DNA from: Flavobacteriaceae bacterium
Lineage (GTDB): Bacteria > Bacteroidota > Bacteroidia > Flavobacteriales > Flavobacteriaceae
DNA length: 64,000 nucleotides
Direction of reading: 5' to 3'
Assembly (NCBI GenBank): GCA_028284005.1
Contig: JANQSO010000003.1
Location: 94,078 to 158,077, forward strand
The notes beneath the pieces are model-generated. The model worked only from the letters and a program-made list of their open reading frames with translations, had not been told where the DNA came from and searched no databases. The position numbers were made by a program, and so were the translations under genes. Within the stretch, counting starts at the first letter, position 1. Every line of letters starts with the position of its first letter. Shown here one piece after another: positions 9,062-18,102 of this stretch.

Positions 9062-11119
9062 ATGAAAATAATTTATGCTCTTCTTCTAACTTGTAGTTTT
9101 AGCAGCCTTGCACAACAAGTATCTGTTGTTGATTTTTTAAGGGGCGATGCAATTGTGGAACCTGTTGTTTCAGAAAAAAAAATAAAAGGAACAGTAAGCT
9201 ATTCATTTGAAGTACTCAAAAAAACAGACTCCATTTATTTGGATGCGGCCCATATGACCATTACAAAAGCCGCTTTGGAAGGAGTTCGGGTTTCGGCAAC
9301 AGAAGACAAAATCTGGTTATTGGGCCCTTTTGAAGAAGGAAGACAATACAACGCTTTCTTTAGCTATGAAGCAGCTCCGAAGCAAACACTTTATTTCACA
9401 GGAGACCAGATATGGACACAGGGGCAGGGTAAATATACCTCGCACTGGTTACCCAGTATAAATGATATGAACGATAAGATCGAGTTTGATCTTACTGTAA
9501 TTGTACCTTCAGAAAGTACGGTAATTGCTAATGGTAAACTAGTATCAACGCTTCAAAAAGATGATAGAAGGTATTGGAAATGGGATATGCAACAGCCTAT
9601 GGCAAGCTATCTTTTAGCATTTGCGGTAGGAGATTTTAAAAAACAGGTACTATCCTCCAAATCCGGAATTCCGATTGAACTTTACTACGATCAAAAAGAT
9701 TCTTTAAAAGCTGAACCTACCTATCGATATACCAAGGAAATATTTGATTTTCTGGAGGCTGAGATCGGGGTGCTTTATCCCTGGCAGAATTACAAACAAG
9801 TGCCTGTTCGTGATTTTTTGTATGCAGGAATGGAAAATACTACTGCTACAATTTTTTCTGAAGCCTTTGTGGTTGACTCTTTGGGTTTTAATGACCGTAA
9901 TTATGTAAATGTGAACGCTCATGAACTGGCCCACCAGTGGTTTGGTAACCTGGTTACAGAAACCGAAGGTACTCATCATTGGTTGCATGAGGGGTTTGCA
10001 ACCTATTATGCTTTGCTGGCTGAAAAGAAAATCTTTGGAGACGAATATTATTATTGGAAGTTGTATAATTCTGCCGAGCAACTCAAAGCATTAAGTGATG
10101 AGGGCAAGGGAGAATCATTACTCAATCCTAAAGCCAGTTCGTTGACTTTTTATGAAAAAGGAGCGTGGGCACTACATATTTTGAAAGAATATATAGGGGA
10201 AGAAGCATTTAATAAGGCTGTTAAAAAATATCTACTGAAGCATCAATTTAAAAATGTGACTACTTCAGATTTTTTAAGTGAAGTAAAAGCTGTTTCCGAA
10301 AAAGATATCTCCACATGGGAAGCAGATTGGCTGGAACAAAGTGCATTTAAAGCAGAACAGGCCTATAAGTCCTTAATGAGGTCGAAGTTCGTTCAAAGCT
10401 TTTTCGAAATGTCTGCACTTCGTAATGTCCCTTTAAAGGATAAACAAATTCAGCTTAAAACAGCACTTACATTTCCCAACGACTTTATTGGACAGGAAGC
10501 TGTTTATCAGTTAGAAGGTGAAGCAATTTCCGAAACGGTTCCCTTGTATAAAAAAGGGTTCGAGAGTAATAATTTATATGTCAGGCAGGCAATTGCACTT
10601 ACACTACAAGCTATTCCAAAAGAATTGCAAGCTCAATACGAAACATTACTAGACGATGCTTCATATGTTACCAAAGAAGGGGCGTTGTATAACTTATGGG
10701 CTGCTTTTCCGGAAAACCAACACGCTTATCTCGACAAGATGGAAAACACCATTGGTTTTCAGGATAAAAATGTACGGCAGTTGTGGTTGGTACTGGCTGT
10801 AGTAACAAATGATTACCGCCAACCTGAAAAGACCAAATTTTTGGAAGAACTTAAAGGCTTTACCTCTTCTAATTACAGTTTTGAAATACGGGAACGTGCC
10901 TTTGGTTATGTAAATGAATTACAATTATATGACACTTCAGTTTTAAGGAACCTGGTAAATGCCTGTGTCCATCATAGTTGGCGCTTTAGAAATTATGCCA
11001 GGGCACTATTGAAAGAGGTTTTGAAAAATTCCGATCATAAAGCAATGCTCTTAAGTATGATGGATTCTTTTTCAGAAAAGGAACGAGATTATGTGTTACG
11101 TAATATGGAAGTAGAATGA
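9062..11119 (+). CDS. M1 family zinc aminopeptidase, exported
   Basis: 685 residues. Signal peptide MKIIYALLLTCSFSSLA then the M1 (gluzincin) fold: exopeptidase motif GMENTT, zinc site HELAH (287-291) with the third ligand Glu310 in WLHEGFATYY, exactly 18 residues after HExxH, and a C-terminal helical-repeat region (about 430-685). It trims N-terminal residues from peptides outside the cytoplasm, probably in the periplasm. Its stop overlaps the start of the next gene (ATGA), so the patatin is translationally coupled to it. Confidence 0.94.
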   Translation: MKIIYALLLTCSFSSLAQQVSVVDFLRGDAIVEPVVSEKKIKGTVSYSFEVLKKTDSIYLDAAHMTITKAALEGVRVSATEDKIWLLGPFEEGRQYNAFFSYEAAPKQTLYFTGDQIWTQGQGKYTSHWLPSINDMNDKIEFDLTVIVPSESTVIANGKLVSTLQKDDRRYWKWDMQQPMASYLLAFAVGDFKKQVLSSKSGIPIELYYDQKDSLKAEPTYRYTKEIFDFLEAEIGVLYPWQNYKQVPVRDFLYAGMENTTATIFSEAFVVDSLGFNDRNYVNVNAHELAHQWFGNLVTETEGTHHWLHEGFATYYALLAEKKIFGDEYYYWKLYNSAEQLKALSDEGKGESLLNPKASSLTFYEKGAWALHILKEYIGEEAFNKAVKKYLLKHQFKNVTTSDFLSEVKAVSEKDISTWEADWLEQSAFKAEQAYKSLMRSKFVQSFFEMSALRNVPLKDKQIQLKTALTFPNDFIGQEAVYQLEGEAISETVPLYKKGFESNNLYVRQAIALTLQAIPKELQAQYETLLDDASYVTKEGALYNLWAAFPENQHAYLDKMENTIGFQDKNVRQLWLVLAVVTNDYRQPEKTKFLEELKGFTSSNYSFEIRERAFGYVNELQLYDTSVLRNLVNACVHHSWRFRNYARALLKEVLKNSDHKAMLLSMMDSFSEKERDYVLRNMEVE

Positions 11120-12030
11120 GGGCGTTGGTGATATCTGGAGGAGGAAGCAAAGGTGCATTTGCCGGCGGTGTAGCTCAGTACCTACTGGAAGAGCTGGATC
11201 ACGATTACGATTTGTTTGTAGGTACCTCTACAGGGAGTTTGCTGATACCTCATTTGGCATTGCACAAAGTGGAAAAGATCAAGGAAGTATATACTTCTGT
11301 GAACCAAAGCAGTATCTTTAGTCATCGCCCGTTCCTAATAAAAAAGGACAAATATGGAGGTAAACAGATAAGTATTGCTCATTTACGGGTTTTGCGTAAT
11401 TTTTTCCGCGGAAGCAAAACCTTTGGCGAAAGCCATAACCTCCGGAAGCTAATAAAAGAAACCTTCACCGAGGAAGAATTCATTGAATTGAAATCCGGGC
11501 CAAAAGAAGTGGTTGTTACTGTTTCGAACCTTTCATTGAATCAGGTAGAATATAAATCCATAAATGATTTTGAGTATGAAGATTTTCTGGATTGGATCTG
11601 GATTTCGTGTAATTATATCCCTTTTATGAGCCTGGTAAAAAAAGAAGGGTGTGAATATGCCGATGGAGGTTTTGGAAGCATGGTGCCTATTGAAGAGGCT
11701 ATTGACAGGGGGGCGACCATAGTAGATGTTATTATCCTCGAAACTGAAATTACCTATTACAACAGGCTGCCTTCAAAGAATGTGTTTTCGTTGCTTACCA
11801 ATATGCATGCATATATGCTGGACCGTGTGGAAAAACAAAATATCCGTATAGGGAAATTTGTTGCAGGAAATAAGAATGCGGTTATCAATTTATATTATAC
11901 ACCTACGGTGCTTACTACAAACTCATTGATCTTTGATAAAAAGATGATGGCGAGTTGGTGGGAGAGTGGCTTTAAATATGCCATGCAAAAGAATACCGAA
12001 CTCAACGAAATTAAGACACAAGACAGTTAA
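11116..12030 (+). CDS. Patatin-like phospholipase
   Basis: 304 residues with no signal peptide. Ser-Asp dyad hydrolase of the patatin family: oxyanion loop GGGSKGAFAGG (8-18), nucleophile elbow GTSTG (about 37-41) and catalytic Asp in DGGFGS (about 187). Likely a cytoplasmic lipid acyl hydrolase. Starts inside the stop codon of the aminopeptidase gene and ends overlapping the tail of the convergent gene by 4 bp, so no room remains for a terminator. Confidence 0.93.
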   Translation: MRALVISGGGSKGAFAGGVAQYLLEELDHDYDLFVGTSTGSLLIPHLALHKVEKIKEVYTSVNQSSIFSHRPFLIKKDKYGGKQISIAHLRVLRNFFRGSKTFGESHNLRKLIKETFTEEEFIELKSGPKEVVVTVSNLSLNQVEYKSINDFEYEDFLDWIWISCNYIPFMSLVKKEGCEYADGGFGSMVPIEEAIDRGATIVDVIILETEITYYNRLPSKNVFSLLTNMHAYMLDRVEKQNIRIGKFVAGNKNAVINLYYTPTVLTTNSLIFDKKMMASWWESGFKYAMQKNTELNEIKTQDS

Positions 12031-12551
12031 TACAGTTCACCCACTTCTTTCTTAACATATAACAATGCTTTTTGCGAAGGGGTATTTTCTTCCATAAAAT
12101 TCCGTAAGAGCCTTTCACGCATATGATCTGCAGTATTGTCTTTTTCGTGCATGGCAGCTTGCCGTATTACATGTATGGTAGCATTTTTTGCTGCATTGAC
12201 CAAATTCCAGCACTCCGGTGTTAAGTAGATCTGTTGTGTAAGGTTGTGGTCAAACTCCTGCTCAATGTTCTTGATAAGAAGCATTTCGTATTTGTCCACT
12301 TCATCGGCAAATGGTTTTACACGTATCAATAGTTTATTGGGGTCAATACGCTCCAAAAGAAGTGTAATACGTTCATAAGCCTGTAAACGCATAGGTAATA
12401 TTTTGTTTTGAGCTTCTTTTTGAATGAGGTAACGCCTGCGGCCTTCCTCATTAGCCGTATGTCCTTTAAAAAAATAATAGGCAATAACTCCTACAACAAT
12501 CGCAGGAAGCAAGTAGGCTACATAGCTAATAATCTGAGTTGCTTCTTCCAT
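12027..12551 (-). CDS. Conserved flavobacterial membrane-anchored protein, function unknown
   Basis: 174 residues. One N-terminal transmembrane helix (about 5-28, IISYVAYLLPAIVVGVIAYY), then a basic stretch (EEGRRRYLIQKEAQNKILPM) and a soluble helical domain (LQAYERITLLLERIDP). The pattern of a short anchor plus this helical domain is one I associate with conserved hypothetical proteins of Flavobacteriaceae; no enzymatic residue stands out. A near-perfect promoter sits just upstream. Convergent with, and overlapping, the patatin gene. Confidence 0.82.
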   Translation of the reverse strand: MEEATQIISYVAYLLPAIVVGVIAYYFFKGHTANEEGRRRYLIQKEAQNKILPMRLQAYERITLLLERIDPNKLLIRVKPFADEVDKYEMLLIKNIEQEFDHNLTQQIYLTPECWNLVNAAKNATIHVIRQAAMHEKDNTADHMRERLLRNFMEENTPSQKALLYVKKEVGELY

Positions 12552-12570
12552 AAAAAATCTTATATGATAA

Positions 12571-12602
12571 CAAACTTACTATGTTTTTAGTATGTGTACA
12601 AA
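12571..12602 (-). promoter_or_regulatory. Promoter of the membrane-anchored protein at 12551
   Basis: Minus strand: TTTG (12602-12599), 20-nt spacer, TAAGTTTG (12578-12571). Full match to the Bacteroidota -33/-7 elements apart from one extra spacer base. Predicted leader of about 14 nt. Confidence 0.65.
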
Positions 12603-12668
12603 CCAAATTCATTAATGGAATGAAATAAGCAGTTAATTGAATGAAGCAGGGCAATGGTTTAATATGAT

Positions 12669-12699
12669 ATTGTAAACCACAGTAAGAGAGGTACTTTTA
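12669..12699 (+). promoter_or_regulatory. Candidate promoter of the T9SS protein at 12730
   Basis: ATTG (12669-12672), 19-nt spacer, TACTTTTA (12692-12699): three of four and seven of eight consensus positions. It is divergent from the promoter at 12571-12602. Confidence 0.45.
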
Positions 12700-12729
12700 A
12701 GTGTTTTGAATCTATAAAATAGTTGTATT

Positions 12730-14469
12730 ATGAAAACTAAAGTACTATTGCTCCCTATTTTCCTGTTGATAACAACATCGGTCTTTGGCCAGTTTCAGAA
12801 AAGTGTCCAGGTAGTGAACAAGCATCATCACGATCTTAATATTGAGCCATTGGACGGGGTTACAGACTACATTGTGGCTGGCAATTTATTTGATAATTCT
12901 CTACAAAATGAAGAAATGATATTGAAAAATGTGGATGATTCGGGGAATATTATTTGGTACAATAAATATTCCGGTTCTACACTTCAGCATTTGCGAAGCT
13001 TTGATATTGTTACGTATCTGGATTTCATTTTTGTTACAGGCTCTGTTGATGTAAATGGACTGAGAAAGACATTCATTGCCAAAATCGATGCATTAAACGG
13101 AAATTTGTTAGATGCGCGGTATTATGATATAGTACCCTCTGCTTTTAATTCACGAGGTCTGCATATTGAATTCACCCAAAGTGATGCGGATGGTGACGGG
13201 GCTTCGGACCCCGGATTGGTTGTTGGAGGTTTTTTTAGCGATTGTTATAACCTGGATCCAAGCTGTGTAGATAATAATATTGGATTTGTATTGCGTGTAG
13301 ACCTTAACTTGAATATCATTTGGACGGTTGAGGTAGATACCAATCTGTCAACAAACCCGGTGGACTATGATTTTATAAATGGAATTACTGAAACCAGCGA
13401 TGGTTTCTTTATTACCGGGAGTGCTACGGGCCCAATTGGAGGCGGATATCAGCAAGCAGTACTGGCCTATAAGATAGACTTTACAGGGGTCTTTGCCTGG
13501 AACAACAGCTACATTTTTGGGAACTCTCAGGATGTAAGCGTAGATGCGTACTATGATACCGGCTCAGATAAGATTTATATGTTGACTAATTACTCGGTCT
13601 CTCATTATTTTGGTGTGACTGTTTTTGATAACGTTCCCGGAACTGTGGATCTGGGGCGTTCCTGGTACATAACTAATAATGACCTAAACCGATACGGGTT
13701 CACTATCATGGAGTCTTACACAGACGGCAATAATTTGATTATTACAGGTTATGACCGGGATGAAAACTGGGTAGATGGTAACAACAACTCTTTGTATGGA
13801 GAAACCAATCTTTTTGTACATGAATTTCAAAAATCAAATGGAAACCAGGTAGGGACCACCTATCAATATTTGGTACCCAATATAGAACCATCCGGAGACG
13901 ATTTTAACTTCTGGTTGTACCAGATGCCATTGATATATTATCCGGACATTAGTTTTATAAAGGATTTTCCGGGGACCAACGGAGATTACTATCATGTAGG
14001 GTATAGAAGGGATCCGGCAGGAGGATTTGTTGAAAGTGAACTGGTTAGAACTCCAACATCCAGGATAAATGATTGTGATTTTCTGGCTTTGGCTTTAACG
14101 CCTGTTCTTCCTACTTTTCAGACTGTACCTGTATTGTCCGGTTTTGTGCCTAATACCGTTACGTCTTTTGTGGTGAACACTACCGCTTTAAGTTATACAC
14201 AGGAAATGTGCGTACGAACTTTATCATCTTCGGAGAACACGTATAAAAAAGCAGTTCTTTACCCTAATCCTGCTTCAGAAATTGTATATGTAAGAAGCGA
14301 AAATATACAGTCCTATAGAATTGTTGATTCCTTAGGCCGAATAGTTTATGAGAATACTTTAAATTCCGAAAGAGCCATTTATATAGGTAATTTAAAAAAT
14401 GGCCTGTATTTTATTGAAGTATATGACGATAGCAAAAAAGGGCAAACCTTTAAACTCATTAAGAACTAA
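12730..14469 (+). CDS. Secreted protein with T9SS type A sorting domain
   Basis: 579 residues. Signal peptide MKTKVLLLPIFLLITTSVFG. The body is a beta-rich region with repeated hydrophobic/Gly patterns, probably a propeller-like fold, with no catalytic motif seen. The last ~75 residues (from about KKAVLYPNPASE) are the Por-secretion type A C-terminal domain: YPNPASE, IVDSLGRIVYE, and the ending LKNGLYFIEVYD followed by FKLIKN. It should be exported across the outer membrane by T9SS and kept on the surface or released. The sensor kinase that follows could respond to the same surface process, but that is inference. Confidence 0.88.
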   Translation: MKTKVLLLPIFLLITTSVFGQFQKSVQVVNKHHHDLNIEPLDGVTDYIVAGNLFDNSLQNEEMILKNVDDSGNIIWYNKYSGSTLQHLRSFDIVTYLDFIFVTGSVDVNGLRKTFIAKIDALNGNLLDARYYDIVPSAFNSRGLHIEFTQSDADGDGASDPGLVVGGFFSDCYNLDPSCVDNNIGFVLRVDLNLNIIWTVEVDTNLSTNPVDYDFINGITETSDGFFITGSATGPIGGGYQQAVLAYKIDFTGVFAWNNSYIFGNSQDVSVDAYYDTGSDKIYMLTNYSVSHYFGVTVFDNVPGTVDLGRSWYITNNDLNRYGFTIMESYTDGNNLIITGYDRDENWVDGNNNSLYGETNLFVHEFQKSNGNQVGTTYQYLVPNIEPSGDDFNFWLYQMPLIYYPDISFIKDFPGTNGDYYHVGYRRDPAGGFVESELVRTPTSRINDCDFLALALTPVLPTFQTVPVLSGFVPNTVTSFVVNTTALSYTQEMCVRTLSSSENTYKKAVLYPNPASEIVYVRSENIQSYRIVDSLGRIVYENTLNSERAIYIGNLKNGLYFIEVYDDSKKGQTFKLIKN

Positions 14470-14543
14470 AGAAGCTCACAAATCAATTTTTGCGTAATTT
14501 TAATACGCAGTCTTTGAGTTATCTTAAATCGACACCTCTAATA

Positions 14544-17363
14544 ATGAGTTCAAAAAAGTTCCATATCATCGTGTTTAGTTTGTTGATATGGAACTTTTCA
14601 TTTTCTCAGCAATACTTAAACTACAGTATGAAAGATGGTTTGCCCAGCGATCATGTATACCGTATTACACAAGACCGCAACGGATTTATATGGGCTATTA
14701 CAGATAAAGGAATTGCTAAATTTAACGGGAAAGAATTTAAAACATTTACTACAAAGAACGGTTTACCTACCAATGATATTTGGGATATTCGTTTGGCACC
14801 AAATAATGAGGTATGGTATTTTTCAAAATCTAACGTATTGGGGTATATCAAAAACGATAGTGTATATAATTTCCCTGCCTGCGACAAAAGTGTTGTATTA
14901 TATCCCTCATCGATCTTTCAGTATGAAAATATGTTCATGTTCGGAAATAACAACAAAGGCTACACATTAGTAGACGGGTGTTGGAAATATGTTCCTGACC
15001 AACATAAAATTCAGGAAAATTTAAAGGAACCAGGGGTATATTCCGGTGTCAGTACCAGGGACAGAATAATAAGCTTATACTATAACAGGTATGATTTCTT
15101 TAAGATCAAAAACCGAAAGAAATACCCTAATATACTACTGTTTTTAAGTGTAGATTCAATAGGAGGTATGTTGTACGACGATGGATATATGATTCTTAAC
15201 CTCAATAATAATAGGCTATTCAATCGAAAATTTAAAAACGATCTTAGATCAAAACATCCAAGATTCTACAGGTTTAATTTTTTAAATGATGAGTTACAGA
15301 TCTCAGGCTATAATTTTGTGGCGCGGCTGGGGAAAGAATATCATATTAAGGAGTTCTTTCATGTTCAGGAAGAACTAGAATCGCATTTCTCTTTAATTGA
15401 CAGGTCCGGTAATATATGGAGTGCCACCTTTACAGATGGAATATATATGCTTCCGCAAGTGAAAAGGAATTTCAGATATTTCTTATCGGATAAAAAAGGA
15501 AAAAAAGTTGCAAAGATCGGGGATAAGATCATTGCTAATGTTATTGATAAAGGGTTTTATGAGTATGATGAGAACCGGCAAGAATTTAAACAAATTCAAA
15601 AAGAAGACGGATTTCTCTATAGCGCAAATTATATAGATTCCTTACAGACCTATTTCTATGTTTCAGAGTCTAAGGTCTTTGAGATTGGAAAAGACAATGT
15701 AAAGAAGATCAGGTTTGTAAATAAAGGCACAGGGCTGCGTAAGATTATTTTTTTTAATGGCTTCTTGTATGCTAATACTTCGGGGGGAGTTGTGAAAATA
15801 AATGCTACCAATTTTAATTTTATAAAGAAATACAGGCAATATGGGGTGAAGTCACTCATCCCTTTTAATGATCAAATAATATTAGGTACATCAAATGGAC
15901 TGATGGCTCTAAAAAATGATACGATTCTGGAGTTTCCTTCTTCAGATCCCAATTTTAAAAAACCTATCCTTGATCTTATAGCCCTAGCACCTTCTCAACT
16001 CCTGGTTGGTACAGATGGCTATGGAGCCTACCTCACAGATATGGTAACCACAAAGTTACTTTCCGGCACCGAGTTTTTAAGTGTGGAAAATATTTTTGCT
16101 TCCGAAGCAGATATCTGGCTTGCAACAGAAACAGGGCTGCTACATTACCAAAAATCCGGTGATGACTATAAGCTGGTCAAAAAACTTGACGATACCCACG
16201 GTTTACCTTCCAGAAAGATCAATGCAGTTACGGTGGTAGCTGATGAGGTCTTTGTGAGTACAGATAACGGACTTGCCATATTTCCAAAAAATTTTGAAAA
16301 GAGACAGCAATTACTGGATATTTATATTGAAAAAGCTTCATACGATAATACATTAATTTCTCCAAGACAAGATACATTCTCCTACTCGCGGAACAATACA
16401 GTCACTTTTTCGGTTTCAGGAATTGATTATTCTGAAAACCGACCTGATCTCATTTATGACTATAAACTGTCTCCTCTGCATAACAAATGGACACAAACAT
16501 CTTCTTCAAGTATTAATTTTACCGATCTGCCACCAAATGACTATACATTGTTCCTAAGATCGGGAGCGATCGATAAGACAGTTACGTTTAGCATAACACC
16601 GCTGTGGTGGCAGCGCTCCATAACAAAAATTAGTTTTATTACCCTCGGGGTCTTACTTCTGGGAATTGTATTATATAGGATCAGGAAATATGAAATCACC
16701 AAAAAAACAAGAAAACTAACCATTCAGAAAAAATTAGCCGAATTTGAATTGTACGCATTGCGGTCTCAAATGAATCCGCATTTTGTGTTTAATTCCCTGG
16801 CCGCAATTCAATATTATATCAATAATAACGAGACGGAAACATCCGAAAGATATTTGGTGAAGTTTTCAAAATTAATACGGCAATTCTTCGAACTTTCTAA
16901 AGAGAAAGAAATAACACTGGCAGATGAAATTACATTGCTGAAAAACTATCTTGACATTGAAAAGCTTAGATTTAAAGAAAAACTGAACTATACGATCAAT
17001 GTAGATAAAAATATAATTACTGAAGAATTCAAAATACCCACCATGATATTGCAGCCTATAGTAGAAAATGCAGTAAATCACGGGATATTCAACAAAGAAG
17101 AGAACGGAAATATTATGCTAAATTTTAAATATCTGAACAGCTCCGAAATAAAAGCGGAGATCTGTGATGACGGAGTGGGTTATGTGAACACGAAAAAAAA
17201 CAGGTCCAACGGGAAGATAAATTCTTCGGATGTAATTGAGGAAAGAATATTTCATTTAAACAACTCCGGAATGTGGCATATAGAATATTCTAAATTTGAA
17301 GTATATCCGGAGCTTAAAAACAAAGGGAATATCGCGACATTTACTATTAAAACTTTGCAATGA
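14544..17363 (+). CDS. Sensor histidine kinase, Reg_prop/Y_Y_Y periplasmic sensor with LytS-type kinase
   Basis: 939 residues from the ATG at 14544; a TTG at 14490 is in frame but would bury the signal peptide (MSSKKFHIIVFSLLIWNFSFS). Order: periplasmic two-component-regulator propeller repeats (LPSDHVYRITQDRNGFIWAI, LPTNDIWDIRLAPNNEVWYF and later copies) to about residue 590, a Y_Y_Y-like beta domain (about 610-685), one transmembrane helix (about 692-712, FITLGVLLLGIVLYRI), then a His_kinase domain with phosphoacceptor His746 in SQMNPHFVFNSLAAI and an ATPase with MILQPIVENAVNHGI and DDGVGY. Overlaps its response regulator gene by 4 bp. Likely signal: an extracytoplasmic ligand; identity unknown. 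Confidence 0.92.
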   Translation: MSSKKFHIIVFSLLIWNFSFSQQYLNYSMKDGLPSDHVYRITQDRNGFIWAITDKGIAKFNGKEFKTFTTKNGLPTNDIWDIRLAPNNEVWYFSKSNVLGYIKNDSVYNFPACDKSVVLYPSSIFQYENMFMFGNNNKGYTLVDGCWKYVPDQHKIQENLKEPGVYSGVSTRDRIISLYYNRYDFFKIKNRKKYPNILLFLSVDSIGGMLYDDGYMILNLNNNRLFNRKFKNDLRSKHPRFYRFNFLNDELQISGYNFVARLGKEYHIKEFFHVQEELESHFSLIDRSGNIWSATFTDGIYMLPQVKRNFRYFLSDKKGKKVAKIGDKIIANVIDKGFYEYDENRQEFKQIQKEDGFLYSANYIDSLQTYFYVSESKVFEIGKDNVKKIRFVNKGTGLRKIIFFNGFLYANTSGGVVKINATNFNFIKKYRQYGVKSLIPFNDQIILGTSNGLMALKNDTILEFPSSDPNFKKPILDLIALAPSQLLVGTDGYGAYLTDMVTTKLLSGTEFLSVENIFASEADIWLATETGLLHYQKSGDDYKLVKKLDDTHGLPSRKINAVTVVADEVFVSTDNGLAIFPKNFEKRQQLLDIYIEKASYDNTLISPRQDTFSYSRNNTVTFSVSGIDYSENRPDLIYDYKLSPLHNKWTQTSSSSINFTDLPPNDYTLFLRSGAIDKTVTFSITPLWWQRSITKISFITLGVLLLGIVLYRIRKYEITKKTRKLTIQKKLAEFELYALRSQMNPHFVFNSLAAIQYYINNNETETSERYLVKFSKLIRQFFELSKEKEITLADEITLLKNYLDIEKLRFKEKLNYTINVDKNIITEEFKIPTMILQPIVENAVNHGIFNKEENGNIMLNFKYLNSSEIKAEICDDGVGYVNTKKNRSNGKINSSDVIEERIFHLNNSGMWHIEYSKFEVYPELKNKGNIATFTIKTLQ

Positions 17364-18100
17364 TAAAACGAACCGCCATATTAGTTGATGATGAAGTTTC
17401 TGCCTTAAAAGGCTTACAACAGAAAATAGAAAAACTGTTTCCCGAAATAGAGATATTGAATGCATTTCAAAAACCGGAAGAAGCCATAAGAGCTATCAAA
17501 GAGAAGCAACCGGATATTCTGTTTCTCGATATTGAAATGCCAAGAATGAGTGGCTTCGAACTACTTTCTGCACTTACTGAGATCAATTTTCAGGTCATTT
17601 TTGTAACTGCCTATAGTGAATATGCTTTAGATGCGCTAAAGCAATCTGCAATAGATTATGTATTGAAGCCTGTTGATAATGAAGAATTAACCAATGCGAT
17701 CAATAAAGCATTGGAAGTTATCAAATTAAAACACCAAAACGAGAACAATACAAAGCTCATAGAGATGTTAACCGAAATCATTACCAACACAAATAAAATA
17801 ATCATCCCTACGGCAAAGGGCCTTTCTTTTATTCCACAGGATGATGTATTGCATTTGGAAGGTTATGAAGGGTATACCAAATTTCATTTAACGAATAACA
17901 CTGAGATTGTAAGTTCGTATAATCTTGGAAAATTTGAAAAATCATTAAGCAGCATTTTTTTTAAATGCCACAAATCCCATATTATCAATATTGAAAAAGT
18001 GCGAAGTTTTGAGAATGAAGGTTATATAGTTCTGGAAGGCGAATACCGGGTACCAATTTCCAAGGCGAACAGAAAAGTGTTCTTGGACCTTTTCCAATAA
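17360..18100 (+). CDS. LytTR-type response regulator
   Basis: 246 residues. Receiver domain (1-120) with acidic pocket DD (10-11), phosphoacceptor Asp57 (LFLDIEMPRMSG), Thr near 85 (FVTAYS) and Lys near 107 (YVLKPV). The LytTR DNA-binding domain follows (about 145-240; IIIPTAKGLSFIPQDDVLHL, FFKCHKSHIINIEKVRSF). Partner of the kinase whose stop codon it overlaps. Its targets are not visible from sequence; the upstream T9SS gene is the nearest candidate. Ends 2 bp from the convergent GltB-like gene. Confidence 0.95.
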   Translation: MIKRTAILVDDEVSALKGLQQKIEKLFPEIEILNAFQKPEEAIRAIKEKQPDILFLDIEMPRMSGFELLSALTEINFQVIFVTAYSEYALDALKQSAIDYVLKPVDNEELTNAINKALEVIKLKHQNENNTKLIEMLTEIITNTNKIIIPTAKGLSFIPQDDVLHLEGYEGYTKFHLTNNTEIVSSYNLGKFEKSLSSIFFKCHKSHIINIEKVRSFENEGYIVLEGEYRVPISKANRKVFLDLFQ

Positions 18101-18102
18101 TC

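Noticed and set aside
14491..14509. Hairpin after the T9SS gene as a terminator
   Set aside because: Only a 6-bp stem with a 7-nt loop and no T run follows it.
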